NCBI RefSeq assembly: GCF_004912155.1
Contig: NZ_STGX01000013.1
Coordinates: forward strand, 116,651-180,650
Source of the DNA: Glycomyces paridis
GTDB taxonomy: Bacteria; Actinomycetota; Actinomycetes; Mycobacteriales; Micromonosporaceae
Direction of reading: 5' to 3'
Length of the DNA stretch: 64,000 nt
Below are positions 25,488 through 34,262 of the stretch, piece by piece. The translations under genes and the position numbers were made by a program. The notes below the pieces were generated by a model. The model ran no database searches. It worked only from the letters and a program-made list of their open reading frames with translations, and was not told the origin of the DNA. How positions within the stretch are numbered: the stretch's first letter is position 1; the number at the start of each line of letters is the position of its first letter.

Positions 25488-27139
25488 TCGACCAGCCCCA
25501 CTTTGTCGGTATTGCCGGTGATGATGTTGGCGATGTTGCTGCGCGCCTCGTTGGGCCGGTCGGGCTCCCCGTCGCCGTTCTCGTCCACGTCGCGCCAGTA
25601 GCCGCCGTGGATCTGGCCGCCGTCTGCTCCGACGGCGTCGGAGGTGAACTCGTTCCCGCCGAATCCGTCGTTGGTCGCGTCGTGGCCCAAGAGCCCGAGG
25701 TCTTGCGGCAGCTCGATCGCGTCGCCCTCTGCCGTGGTCGACCAGACGTGGTCCTCGTCGATGTTGAGTTCTTCGACGGAGTTGGCCGAGGTGCCGGGAC
25801 TCGCGACAGTGATCAGCTCATCCGCCACCCCCTCGTAGGTCCGGACGGTGTCTCCGGCGACCGTCGATCCGTAGGAGTGCCCCATAACCGAGGTGTGCGA
25901 ATCCCCGCCCTGGTGGGAGGCTTCCAGACCGTACATGAAGGAGCTCAGGTCGCCAGTGGCGTCGTGGGCCTGCTGCGGGTTCGAGGCCTGCGGCACGCTG
26001 TCGGGGGCGTCGTACCCGAGCCAGGCGATCACCGCGGTCTCCTCGTCCGGGGCGGCCTTGAGCGCATCCTCGTACATGGTGTCCGCGCGGTTCATCTGTG
26101 TGCCGAAGTTCGACAGTTCGGAGTAGGTGCCGGGGACGTGCACCGCCGTGTTGTCGGCGGTGTCGGGGTTGCCGATCGAGACCACGGCCTGCCCGTCGCC
26201 TTCCAGGCTGTAGTCGAGCAGGTACACATCCTTTCCCTCCTCCTCCAGCGTTGCGATGTTCGTCTGCAGACCTTTCGCTTCGTCGTGCTTTGCCTGCACC
26301 GCAGCGAGTTCCTCTTGGAGCATCAAGCGCTCGGCACTGTCCTCCGGGACTCCCCGGGCGTCCATGTCGGCAAGCTGCCGTTCCAACGAGTCGACCTCGG
26401 CATCGAGAGCGTCGACCTCCCGTTCGAGGGTCGCTTCGTTCGCGGTGTTCCGGGCGTCGGCCGGCATGCCATCGAGACCGCCGAGCAAGTCGGGGAAAGC
26501 CTCCAGATACGCGTCCCGTTCCATGGGGTCCAGGCCCGCCCACCAGTCGGCCACATGTTCAGGGCCGGTGGGTATGTCCTGCATCTCCGGGTTCTCGCCG
26601 ATGGGCATCGGCAGCTCCGAGGGCACTTCCCATGCGGCATTGAGCGCTGCCGCCAGTTGCGCGTCGGCGAGCGCGAAGGCCTCCACGCAGGCGGCTGCCG
26701 CCGCGGCGGTGTCGATGATCAGCTGCTGCTGGGCTTCGGTCTCCTCGACGCCCATCACCGTCTGCTCAGGTCTTGCCAAGGAGACCCAGCCGTCGGCGGC
26801 GATGGACAAGCCGGCGTTGCCCGCCTCGGTGGTGATGGACTCGTGCCGGTCCAGTTCGCCCTTGAGCGCGTCGTGCTGGTCGGCCAGCGCATCCCGAATG
26901 GCGGCGGCCCGGTCGAGGACGTCACCGGTCACGGCCGTCTGGAACCGGTCGAGTCGAGCTCGGGCGGCGACGGCGTCGTCTCCTTCGAAGACGTCTTCTC
27001 CGAGATGCTTCGCGACGTCCTCGGCGAGGACGTTCCCGTACTCTTCAAGACGATCGACGTACCCGCGCCACTGGTCGCGCAGCGTCTCCAGTGGGCCGAG
27101 GTCGGCCCCGGCCAGGTCTCCCCACTGCACGGCCATCAC
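25484..27139 (-). CDS. DUF1023-type alpha/beta hydrolase with WXG/LXG-like N-terminus
   Basis: 551 aa. Residues 1-~330 are almost wholly helical with heptad-rich coiled coils (around 60-110 and 230-300). Residues ~330-551 form an alpha/beta hydrolase with IAWLGYDAPDS, the nucleophile elbow GHSYGS near 417, and VASPGTSA, the DUF1023 signature. The coiled N-terminus resembles type VII secretion substrates, with an esterase-like C-terminal effector. The start may be ATG 27136 instead of GTG 27139; both overlap the preceding stop. Confidence 0.82.
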   Translation of the reverse strand: MMAVQWGDLAGADLGPLETLRDQWRGYVDRLEEYGNVLAEDVAKHLGEDVFEGDDAVAARARLDRFQTAVTGDVLDRAAAIRDALADQHDALKGELDRHESITTEAGNAGLSIAADGWVSLARPEQTVMGVEETEAQQQLIIDTAAAAAACVEAFALADAQLAAALNAAWEVPSELPMPIGENPEMQDIPTGPEHVADWWAGLDPMERDAYLEAFPDLLGGLDGMPADARNTANEATLEREVDALDAEVDSLERQLADMDARGVPEDSAERLMLQEELAAVQAKHDEAKGLQTNIATLEEEGKDVYLLDYSLEGDGQAVVSIGNPDTADNTAVHVPGTYSELSNFGTQMNRADTMYEDALKAAPDEETAVIAWLGYDAPDSVPQASNPQQAHDATGDLSSFMYGLEASHQGGDSHTSVMGHSYGSTVAGDTVRTYEGVADELITVASPGTSANSVEELNIDEDHVWSTTAEGDAIELPQDLGLLGHDATNDGFGGNEFTSDAVGADGGQIHGGYWRDVDENGDGEPDRPNEARSNIANIITGNTDKVGLVE

Positions 27140-27528
27140 ACCGGTCCCTGGTACGTCGTCGAAACCGAGTCCTCGTCGACCGCAGCGGCCCGCTGCTCGG
27201 AACCGAACAGTTCGGGATCGGCCACGCGCAGGAAGTCGGCCGCGGTGTACTCCTCGATCTCGGTCGCGTCCGCGGCGAACACGGCTAGGTATTCGGCGAA
27301 CGTGGTCGCGTTCTCTCTCATGTCCTTGGATTCGTAACCGGTCCAGCGCTCGTTGAGATTGCCGATGGCGTTGGAGGACTCGGGAAGTGCCTCTTTGCCC
27401 TGCTCGGCGGCATCGGCCATGGCGTCGCCGACCGCGGGAAAGTCGTCACCCATGCTGTCGGCGAGGTCGAACAGGAGACGTGCGGCCTGGTTGAGTGAAT
27501 CGGGTTCGATGGCGCGGTTCTCGGCCAT
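27136..27528 (-). CDS. WXG100-like helical protein, possible type VII substrate partner
   Basis: 130 aa. Helical hairpin with a Trp at the turn (LNERWTGYES, about residue 62) and a C-terminal YTAAD near 98-102. The latter fits the YxxxD export motif of type VII secretion substrates, although the classic WxG triplet is absent (WTG here). GAGGAG precedes the ATG. It is directly upstream of, and overlapping with, the DUF1023 hydrolase, as expected for a helical partner or chaperone. Inferred from layout, not proven. Confidence 0.65.
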   Translation of the reverse strand: MAENRAIEPDSLNQAARLLFDLADSMGDDFPAVGDAMADAAEQGKEALPESSNAIGNLNERWTGYESKDMRENATTFAEYLAVFAADATEIEEYTAADFLRVADPELFGSEQRAAAVDEDSVSTTYQGPV

Positions 27529-27614
27529 GGGACTCCTCGTGAAAGTGCTCGGGTCATGCCCGCCCTGCGTGGGTTTGCGACGGAGCAGGGCGGGCATGAG
27601 TTCAGGGGGCGGGC

Positions 27615-27863
27615 TCAGTGGGGGTCGTTCGGGTCTTCGAATCGGGCGGTGCCCCAGACGTCCTCGTCCTCGGTGAGCCAGGTGGCCGTGGTCGCCTCTT
27701 CTTCCTCTTCGGCACCGGCCGCGCTGCGGCCGATCGAGCCAGAGCCCTTCTGTGCCGCACCTGCCCGTGGCGAGCATCCGGAGCTTCTCGGTAAGTTGAA
27801 GCGCGCGACGATCTCGTCGCGGTACGCCTCAAGACAGGCAGGATCGAGCACACGCTGCGGCAT
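27615..27863 (-). CDS. small acidic hypothetical protein
   Basis: 82 aa from ATG 27863, with GGAGG 9 nt upstream. An N-terminal helix contains CLEAYRDEIVARF. The middle is low-complexity with a run of five Glu, and the tail ends WGTARFEDPNDPH. No family recognised. First gene of the minus-strand cluster, 86 bp before the WXG-like gene. Confidence 0.6.
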   Translation of the reverse strand: MPQRVLDPACLEAYRDEIVARFNLPRSSGCSPRAGAAQKGSGSIGRSAAGAEEEEEATTATWLTEDEDVWGTARFEDPNDPH

Positions 27864-28088
27864 GGAATGTGACCTCCGAGGGGGATTGGGCCGTTTTGCA
27901 TGGCGCCTCATCGTAGCCCAGCGTCACCGCTCGCGCTGTCCTCGCAATCGCGACGCCGAGGACTCGCAGGGTCCGCTCCTGGAAGCAGGGTGGTCGGGGA
28001 ACTCGCAGTTCGACCCGTACTTTTACAGCGCTGCGACCGGGGCACTGGACCTCGTTCCCGGCCAGAGCTTCGGAGAGGACTGAGTTCT

Positions 28089-28751
28089 GTGAGCAGACGC
28101 ATCGTCTCGCATTGGGTCGTCACCACCGCCGCACTCGCTCTGCTGGTCGCGGGCTGTGACTCCAGCACACCCTCAGAGGAGTCTTCCAGCGGGGAACCCT
28201 CAGACAGCAGGTCCGCCGCCGCTGCAATGCAGTCGTGGACGGAGTTCTGCGACAAGGCCGATCCCGGAACGATCGCCGAGCACCTGGGTGCGGCGTCGGT
28301 GACGATCGATGGCGACTCGTTCACGGGTGAGGGGTCGTTCGGCGAGCTCGCCTCCGGTACATGTGGGGGCGTTGTCGAGTTCGAACCTGGAAACGGCGCG
28401 CCCTTCCAAGTCGCCCTCCGGGCTTACGGTTCGGCGTCCGAAGCCGAGGATTCGCTTGCCGAATGGCGCGACAGCGGTACCTGGCAGACCCCGGTGAACG
28501 AAGTCGGATCGATCGATGAACCCTTGTGGATCGTCCAGGGGGACCTCGGCTCCACCTATCAACTCGACGGCTCGATGGTGCACGACTTCTACCGGATCAC
28601 CTTCACGGTGTCCTATCCCGTGTACGACGAGTCGGACGAGTGCGGCGCAACGGGGCCTGTCTGCACCGAGGATCCTGCCGACACCCTGCAGTGGTTCGAG
28701 GCGACATACCTGCCTGAACTGGTGGAGAGGATCGACGCGGCCCAGGGCTGA
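28089..28751 (+). CDS. lipoprotein, hypothetical
   Basis: 220 aa from GTG 28089. Lipoprotein signal with lipobox LLVAGC near residue 23 and a Ser-rich linker. The mature domain contains four cysteines (EFCDKAD, SGTCGGV, DECGATG, PVCTED). The organisation resembles DUF3558-type actinobacterial lipoproteins, but without enough identity for a firm call. Divergent from the hydrolase cluster, so it may share its regulation. Anchored outside the membrane. Confidence 0.75.
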   Translation: MSRRIVSHWVVTTAALALLVAGCDSSTPSEESSSGEPSDSRSAAAAMQSWTEFCDKADPGTIAEHLGAASVTIDGDSFTGEGSFGELASGTCGGVVEFEPGNGAPFQVALRAYGSASEAEDSLAEWRDSGTWQTPVNEVGSIDEPLWIVQGDLGSTYQLDGSMVHDFYRITFTVSYPVYDESDECGATGPVCTEDPADTLQWFEATYLPELVERIDAAQG

Positions 28752-28993
28752 GATCGGGTCGGTGGAGGATTCCGGATCGGCTGCTCTGTGACCGGTGGGC
28801 GGCAGGGTTCCGCGTTCTAGACGCTTCGTGCACAGGGCGTGTCGCTGCCTGGAAGAAGTCGCTCTCTTGTGTCAATGTGAAAGAGCCGCTCAGTGGGCGG
28901 ACTCAAGTGACAAGTGAAGACGAACGGTGGGCCGCTCTGAGTTTGGCGACCTAGAAGCGACCCACCTTCCCAACCAAGGAAGGAAACCCTCCT

Positions 28994-29893
28994 ATGGTCA
29001 GCGTCAGCGTACGCCAAAACCGGCCCGAGCTGGTAGGCCGAAACGCGCACGGCACCGACTCGCACCCCGAGAACTCCGGCTTGATCAAGCAGGTCGACGG
29101 CTACTACGAGCCGTCCCACCTGCGGCACCGGCCGGGTGACACCTGGATCATCGATCTTGCCCGCCCGAGGGACCCCGACGATCCCGGTCCGTTCGACTCC
29201 CCGGGGTGGAGGCCGGACCCCCGTACCGGCCGCCACCGCCGCGGTGAACTCCCCGACCCCGTCCCGCCGCGGATGCGGGAAACCGAACGCGGGCAGGAAG
29301 AGCGCTCCGACGGGCCGCCGCGCAGGCAGGACCGGTTCCGGCGGGACGGCGACGCGGAGCGGTCGGGGGAGGTTGGGCGCCAGGCGGAACCGCATCGTTT
29401 CACGAGGCTCCAGGAGCAGGCCTGGGACCGGTTCGTCCTCAAATCCGCAGGGCTCGCCGCCGCGCACTGGGTGGAACGGGGGGACCTGAACCGTCGGCAC
29501 CGGCGGGCCGTCGCGTCGATCCTGAAGGCGGTGCGGCACATGGTCGGCGCGTTGAAGCGGGCGAAGGGGAGGCCGGCAGCGGCCGGAACGCCGGAGGCCA
29601 TCGACGCTGGGACCTGCTTCGAGGCGGCTGCGACCGCGGTGGCCGTCGATCCGGTGCCGGCCCGGAGGCGGGAGAACACCGTGGTGCGGGCGGATCGGCC
29701 CGGAGTCCTTGTCTCCCAGGCGATTCGCGGCGCGCAGGCCGCCCGTGACGCATGCGGCGGTGACGTGGCCCGGAGAGCCGGGCATCGGCACATGCAGCCC
29801 CGATCCGACCGGCCGCGGCCGTCGCCCGTGCCGTACATGAGGCGGTGGGAGCGGGCGTTCGACGCGCAGTGGGCCTTCGGGGAGGTGCGGTGA
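28994..29893 (+). CDS. hypothetical basic protein
   Basis: 299 aa, preceded by AAGGAAGG. The N-terminus (VSVSVRQNRPELVGRNA) is followed by long Arg/Pro/Asp-rich, probably disordered tracts, a helical segment around residues 145-190 (EQAWDRFVLKSAG, RRAVASILKAVRHMVGALK), and another disordered tail. No family recognised. Its stop overlaps the start of the next gene, so they are one unit. Low-complexity composition makes the exact extent less certain. Confidence 0.55.
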   Translation: MVSVSVRQNRPELVGRNAHGTDSHPENSGLIKQVDGYYEPSHLRHRPGDTWIIDLARPRDPDDPGPFDSPGWRPDPRTGRHRRGELPDPVPPRMRETERGQEERSDGPPRRQDRFRRDGDAERSGEVGRQAEPHRFTRLQEQAWDRFVLKSAGLAAAHWVERGDLNRRHRRAVASILKAVRHMVGALKRAKGRPAAAGTPEAIDAGTCFEAAATAVAVDPVPARRRENTVVRADRPGVLVSQAIRGAQAARDACGGDVARRAGHRHMQPRSDRPRPSPVPYMRRWERAFDAQWAFGEVR

Positions 29894-30156
29894 ACCGGAT
29901 GCAGTTCAAGGCTCTCGTGTGGGTCGACGGGCGCAGGCTGCGCTTCGAGCCGGTGCTCAAGCAGCCGCGGCTGCGCGTGATCCTGACCGGGGCCGAGCCG
30001 GTGGCACTCGGGTCGGTCATTCGGCTGGACACCGGCGAACCGGGGTTGCGGGTGTCGGCGCCGCTGCACGTCGAGTGGGCGACCGAGCATCTGGAGGCGA
30101 TCGTGCGCCACGCCGCCGACGTCTGGGCCGAGATCACCCATGAGTGCGAGGGCTGA
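29890..30156 (+). CDS. small hypothetical protein
   Basis: 88 aa, GTG start with GGAGG at 4 nt, overlapping the upstream stop. Beta-rich N-terminus (FKALVWVDGRRLRFEP) and a C-terminal helix (EHLEAIVRHAADVWAEI). No family recognised. Probably expressed with, and acting with, the preceding gene. Confidence 0.6.
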   Translation: MNRMQFKALVWVDGRRLRFEPVLKQPRLRVILTGAEPVALGSVIRLDTGEPGLRVSAPLHVEWATEHLEAIVRHAADVWAEITHECEG

Positions 30157-30588
30157 GCGAATCCATGTCTCAGGCCTGACCTGCGAAGACGGCTACGGCG
30201 AAAAGAATCTCAGAAAATTCTGAACGACCGGCAACCTTCGGGGGGTCCGCGGCAACCACATGTCGGTGCGGCAACCCGGCTCCGTCGCACCCACCAGCTA
30301 CATACACAGGGCGGGGACGTCAGGTCCCGTCGCGGTTCGAAGGCCGCGAGGGATCCGTGACGCGGCCGGTCGGGCTCTTCCGGACCGACCGGCCGAAACG
30401 ACCGGCACGAGCACGGCGTCCCCGCATCTTCGCGAAAGGTTCACTGAAGGGCTTCCTGCCATGGGAAACGACGGGCGCAGGTACCGGGGGTGCCTGCGCC
30501 CGCGCCCAGGTCACGATGTGGGGGCGCGATGGTTCGGCTGCTAGACTCTCCGCCACCCCGAACTCGCCCCGCATCAGAAGGACCCCCG
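30157..30588. other. 432-bp region upstream of the SigE-type sigma gene
   Basis: Holds a small TCAGAA/TTCTGA inverted repeat at about 30210-30223 just after the preceding gene, possibly a weak terminator. It also holds the sigma gene promoter near 30542. No open frame with plausible codon use was accepted. Confidence 0.45.
30542..30547 (+). promoter_or_regulatory. -10 element upstream of SigE-type sigma gene
   Basis: TAGACT, 41 nt before the TTG start at 30589. It implies that the ATG at 30529 is upstream of the transcription start and not used. Confidence 0.5.
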
Positions 30589-31128
30589 TTGGACGTCCCC
30601 GCCGAGCTGGAGGAAGACGCGTTCCGCGCCTTCTTCGAGCGGCATCACGCTGAGCTCGCGCGCTTCGCGTGGCTCCTCATCGGCGAACGCGCCGCGGCCG
30701 AGGACATCGCCTCGGACGCGATGCTCGCGGTCTGGCGGCAGTGGGACCAGGCCCGCCGGGCCCGGTCCCAGATCGCCTACGCGCGAGGGATCGTCGCGAA
30801 CCTGGCGAAGAGCCGCATCCGCGCCGCCGTGCGCGAGCGGCGCCGCAACACCCTGTTCTGGCAGCGCCCCGGCGAGGCCGCCGACGGACCCGACACCGCC
30901 GCGGTGGTGGACGTGCGCGAGGCTTTGGCCCGGCTGCCGCTGCGGCGGCGCATGTGCGTGGTCCTGCGGCACTCGCTGGAGCTGTCGGAGCGCGAGACCG
31001 CCGAGGCCCTCGGGATCTCGGTGGGGACCGTCAAGAGCCAGACCTCCAAGGGCCTCGCCGACCTGCGCCGGATCCTCGGTCCGCAGGGCGGGGGACCGGC
31101 GTCGATACCGAGAGGAGTACGGCCGTGA
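30589..31128 (+). CDS. ECF RNA polymerase sigma factor, SigE family type
   Basis: 179 aa from TTG 30589. That start has AAGGA 6 nt upstream and begins just before region 2 (FRAFFERHHAELARFAWLL). Region 2.3-2.4 reads IASDAMLAVWRQW; region 4 reads LPLRRRMCVVLRHSLELSERETAEALGISVGTVKSQTSKGL. It directs RNA polymerase to stress or envelope promoters. Its stop overlaps the GTG of a membrane protein gene that is the natural candidate for its regulator. No promoter match for self-regulation was identified. Confidence 0.87.
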   Translation: MDVPAELEEDAFRAFFERHHAELARFAWLLIGERAAAEDIASDAMLAVWRQWDQARRARSQIAYARGIVANLAKSRIRAAVRERRRNTLFWQRPGEAADGPDTAAVVDVREALARLPLRRRMCVVLRHSLELSERETAEALGISVGTVKSQTSKGLADLRRILGPQGGGPASIPRGVRP

Positions 31129-31916
31129 ACGACGAACTGCCCGACCGGCTCCGCGTCGGCGCCGAGGAGTTCGAGCCCGACCGCGACCGCATGTGGGCGC
31201 GCGTGGCCGACGGGATGCGCGAGGTCCGCGCCGAGCGCGCCGCGCCCGCGCGCACCCGCTGGCGGGCGCCGCTGGCGGCCATGGCCGCCGGAGCCGCCGT
31301 CGTCCTCATAGGAGTGATCGTGCTGCTGGGGCAGACGATCGGGCTCGGCCCGGTCCTCCAGCCCACCCCCGGTCCCCCTGCGGCGGAGGGCGAGACGCCC
31401 TCGGCCGGGCCGCCCGAGACGACCGGCGGCGACGAGGGCACCACCTCGTCCTCCACGTCGGAGCCCGCGGGCGAGGGCACCGGCGAGACCACGACGGGCG
31501 AGGACGCCGAGACGACCGCGGAGACCCCCGACGTGCCCGAGTGGCTGTTCGGGGACGCGTGGATCGACCAGGGCAGCAACGAGTACTGGACCCAGGTGAA
31601 CATGAAGCTCCAGACCGAGGTCGACCTGACCGAGGTCACCGTGGAGCTGAAGCTGGCGCTCGGCGAGGGCCTCGACGACACCGGCGCGTACTCGACGAAC
31701 AACACCCTGTTCAACGAGGCGGTGGTGACCGAGGAGGACGGCTTCCTCGTCTACCGGTGGACCCTCAAGGACGGCGCGGTCCTCCCGCCCGACGACTACC
31801 AGCTCGCCGCCCAGGTCGCCCACACCACCTGGCGCGACGCCGCCGAGGACGCCTTCACGATCACCGTCCTCGCCGACTCCGGCGAGGACGCCGAAGTGGA
31901 GGGCGGCCTCCTGTAG
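31125..31916 (+). CDS. single-pass membrane protein, candidate sigma-factor regulator
   Basis: 263 aa. The cytoplasmic N-terminus of about 50 residues (DRDRMWARVADGMREVRAER) is followed by one transmembrane helix at ~51-73, a Thr/Ser/Glu-rich extracellular linker (~80-135) and a beta-rich outer domain containing VDLTEVTVELKLALGEG. It lacks the HxxxCxxC zinc anti-sigma motif, so an anti-sigma role rests only on translational overlap with the sigma gene and on topology. Confidence 0.7.
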   Translation: MNDELPDRLRVGAEEFEPDRDRMWARVADGMREVRAERAAPARTRWRAPLAAMAAGAAVVLIGVIVLLGQTIGLGPVLQPTPGPPAAEGETPSAGPPETTGGDEGTTSSSTSEPAGEGTGETTTGEDAETTAETPDVPEWLFGDAWIDQGSNEYWTQVNMKLQTEVDLTEVTVELKLALGEGLDDTGAYSTNNTLFNEAVVTEEDGFLVYRWTLKDGAVLPPDDYQLAAQVAHTTWRDAAEDAFTITVLADSGEDAEVEGGLL

Positions 31917-31953
31917 ACCCCGCGGTCCGACCCGCCGCGGCAACCCCAGAGAA

Positions 31954-31990
31954 CGGGCGGGGACCAGACCCCAAACCTGGTCCCCGCCCG
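31954..31990. terminator. bidirectional hairpin terminator
   Basis: Perfect 14-bp stem CGGGCGGGGACCAG/CTGGTCCCCGCCCG with a 9-nt loop, between the convergent sigma-partner and PIG-L genes. Confidence 0.85.
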
Positions 31991-31995
31991 ACGCC

Positions 31996-32724
31996 TCAGT
32001 AGCTGATGAGCTCGAACGTGGTCGCGTACGCGGTGCCGAAGCGCTCCCCGGCGCCCGCGGCGAACGCGGTGAGGAAGCCCCGCACGTAGGTCTCGGGGTC
32101 CTCGTCGGTGAGCGCCGCGATGTAGGCGCGGTGCTCCAGGAGCGAGGCGACGCCGGCCTCCATCGTCTCGGTCACGTCGACCGCGTGGGTCGACTCCGGC
32201 GAGGCCGCCAGCGCCACCCACCGGACGCCGCCCCAGGGCTGGAGCCCTTCGTCGGCGAGTTCGGGGAAGATCCACCGGTTCCCGGCGTCGTTGGCGGCGT
32301 CGAGCACGGCCTCGCCGACGGCGCGGTGGTCGGCGCTGTTCCAGTGGCCGGGGTTGAAGTACTCGCGGCGGTTGAGGGTGACGACGAGTTCGGGCCGGTG
32401 CCTGCGGATGGCGGCGGCGAGGTCGCGGCGGAGCGCGACGCCGCCTTCGATGACGCCGTCCCTGTGGTCGAGGAACTCGACGGAGGAAACGCCGACGACG
32501 GCCGCGGAGGCGCGCTGCTCGGCGTCGCGCACCGGTGCGCACTCCTCGGGGCTCATGGTGTCGATGCCGGCCTCGCCGCGGCTGACCATGAGGTAGGCGA
32601 CTTCTTTCCCCGCTCGCGTCCAGGCGGCGACGGCCGAGGCCGCGCCGTATTCCATGTCGTCGGGGTGCGCGACGATCGCCAGCGCTTTCGTCCAGTCTTC
32701 GGGCATGGCAAGGAGTTCGCTCAT
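31996..32724 (-). CDS. PIG-L family deacetylase
   Basis: 242 aa. Zinc-binding VAHPDDMEYGA at residues 18-28 and the later HWNSADHRAVGEAVLDA segment give the Asp/His pattern of the PIG-L/MshB/Mca deacetylase family. Members deacetylate GlcNAc-inositol, mycothiol conjugates or glycans. The family cannot be subdivided safely here. The start at 32724 has CATAAT 6 nt upstream and no ribosome binding site. It is separate from the rhodanese gene 17 bp away on the same strand. Confidence 0.88.
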   Translation of the reverse strand: MSELLAMPEDWTKALAIVAHPDDMEYGAASAVAAWTRAGKEVAYLMVSRGEAGIDTMSPEECAPVRDAEQRASAAVVGVSSVEFLDHRDGVIEGGVALRRDLAAAIRRHRPELVVTLNRREYFNPGHWNSADHRAVGEAVLDAANDAGNRWIFPELADEGLQPWGGVRWVALAASPESTHAVDVTETMEAGVASLLEHRAYIAALTDEDPETYVRGFLTAFAAGAGERFGTAYATTFELISY

Positions 32725-32730
32725 GCCCCG

Positions 32731-32736
32731 ATTATG
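32731..32736 (-). promoter_or_regulatory. -10 element, leaderless promoter of PIG-L gene
   Basis: CATAAT on the minus strand, exactly 6 nt before the ATG at 32724. Confidence 0.5.
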
Positions 32737-32741
32737 CGCCT

Positions 32742-33212
32742 TCAGCAGGCGCAGGAGACGCCGGTGACCGGGACGGTGCGCGGGTCGGGTTCGCCGCGTT
32801 CGGTGCCGGCGTCGGTGGTGACGGGCAGGCCTTCGCGGATCCAGTACTCCATGCCGCCGATCATCTCCTTGACCTGGTATCCGAGGCTCGCGAAGGCGAC
32901 GGCGGCGCGGTAGGCGCCGTTGCAGCCGGGGCCCCAGCAGTAGACGACGACGGGGAGGGCGGGGTCGACGAGTTCGGCTGCGCGCGCGGTGATCTCGTCG
33001 GTGGGCAGGTGGATCGCGCCGGCGGCGCGGCCCTGGTCCCAGGCGGCCTTGCCGCGGGAGTCGACGAGGGTGAAGCCGGGGTCGGCGTCCTGGAGCGCGA
33101 AGTAGACGTCGGAGGGGTCGGTGCGGTAGGCGAGCTGGGCGGTGAAGAAGGCGAGGGCGTCGGCCGGGGTCGCCGGGGGGACGCGGAGGACGGCGTTCAC
33201 GTTCGTTTCCAT
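32742..33212 (-). CDS. rhodanese-like sulfurtransferase
   Basis: 156 aa, one rhodanese domain with FTLVDSRGKAAWDQGRAAGAIHLP and the active-site loop YCWGPGCNGA (catalytic Cys near residue 97). It transfers sulfane sulfur to thiophilic acceptors in the cytoplasm. The C-terminal VSCAC motif adds two cysteines that could be redox-active. The upstream region is AT-rich and holds two identical-type 12-bp boxes, suggesting control by a dedicated regulator not encoded nearby. Confidence 0.88.
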   Translation of the reverse strand: METNVNAVLRVPPATPADALAFFTAQLAYRTDPSDVYFALQDADPGFTLVDSRGKAAWDQGRAAGAIHLPTDEITARAAELVDPALPVVVYCWGPGCNGAYRAAVAFASLGYQVKEMIGGMEYWIREGLPVTTDAGTERGEPDPRTVPVTGVSCAC

Positions 33213-33227
33213 GGCTCCAATATAAAT

Positions 33228-33261
33228 ACTGGTACAAACGATTTATTGCACTGATACAAAC
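33228..33261. promoter_or_regulatory. tandem 12-bp regulator boxes upstream of rhodanese
   Basis: ACTGGTACAAAC at 33228-33239 and ACTGATACAAAC at 33250-33261, direct repeats with a 22-bp period (two helical turns). They sit immediately upstream of the rhodanese start in otherwise GC-rich DNA. Probably a transcription-factor operator overlapping the promoter. Confidence 0.55.
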
Positions 33262-33415
33262 TGCTCCACGGATTGGGAACCGCTGCGCCGCAACACATTC
33301 GCTGCTTTCACCTGTCCCTGTGCCGCGGACGGGCCGGATGCGGCCTCGGCGGCGGTAGGTTGGACGCCGACAGCGCTTGCAGACCGCGGCGCATCCGAGG
33401 AGAGAAGGCGCGACC

Positions 33416-34252
33416 ATGCCGACCACCGCACCCACCGTCACGCTCGCGCACGGCGCGGCCATGCCCCGGCTCGGCTTGGGCACCTGGCCGATGGACGACG
33501 CCGAGGCCGAACGGGTCGTCGCCGAGGCGGTCGGCCTCGGTTACCGGCTGGTAGACACCGCCGAGAACTACCGCAACGAACGCGGCGTCGGCCTGGGCCT
33601 CAAGGCCTCCGGGGCCGCGCGCGAGGACCTGTTCGTGACCACCAAGTTCAACCGCGAATGGCACGGCGTCGAACTCGCCGCCGAGGCCTGCGAGCGCAGC
33701 CTCGACCGCCTCGGCCTCGACTACCTCGACCTGCTGCTCATCCACTGGCCCAACCCCCAGCACGGGCAGTACGTCGAGGCCTGGCGCGGCCTCGCCCGCC
33801 TCCTGGACGCCGGCCGCGTCAAGGCCATCGGCACCTCGAACTTCAAACCCGCCCACCTCGACCGGATCATCGAGGCCACCGGCGTGGTCCCCGACGTCAA
33901 CCAGATCCAACTCAGCCCCCTGACCACCCGGCCCGCCTCGCGCGCCTACGACGAGGAGCGCGGCATCGTCACCCAGTCGTGGTCCCCGATCGGCGGCCAG
34001 GGCGGCGCGGTCCGCGAGCACCCGACCGTGACGGCCCTGGCCGAGAAGTACGGGCGCACCCCGGTGCAGATCGTCCTGCGCTGGCACCTCGACCTGGGCC
34101 TGGCGGTGGTCCCGAAGACCACCAGCGCCGAGCGGCTCAGGGCGAACCTCGACGTGTTCGACTTCGCGCTGGAGGAGGCCGACGTGGCGGCCCTGTCGGC
34201 GCTCGACCGCGGCGAGGGCGAAGCGGCCGACTCGGACGCGTTCGGGCACTAG
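33416..34252 (+). CDS. aldo/keto reductase (2,5-diketo-D-gluconate reductase type)
   Basis: 278 aa, GAGGAGAGAAGG upstream. AKR barrel with the catalytic tetrad visible: Asp and Tyr in VDTAENYRNE, Lys in VTTKF, His in LLIHWPN. The C-terminal VVPKTTSAERLRANLDVF segment is the NADPH-binding region. It reduces aldehydes or ketones in the cytoplasm; physiological substrate unknown. Single gene with a strong terminator. Confidence 0.92.
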   Translation: MPTTAPTVTLAHGAAMPRLGLGTWPMDDAEAERVVAEAVGLGYRLVDTAENYRNERGVGLGLKASGAAREDLFVTTKFNREWHGVELAAEACERSLDRLGLDYLDLLLIHWPNPQHGQYVEAWRGLARLLDAGRVKAIGTSNFKPAHLDRIIEATGVVPDVNQIQLSPLTTRPASRAYDEERGIVTQSWSPIGGQGGAVREHPTVTALAEKYGRTPVQIVLRWHLDLGLAVVPKTTSAERLRANLDVFDFALEEADVAALSALDRGEGEAADSDAFGH

Positions 34253-34262
34253 GCGAACGAAA

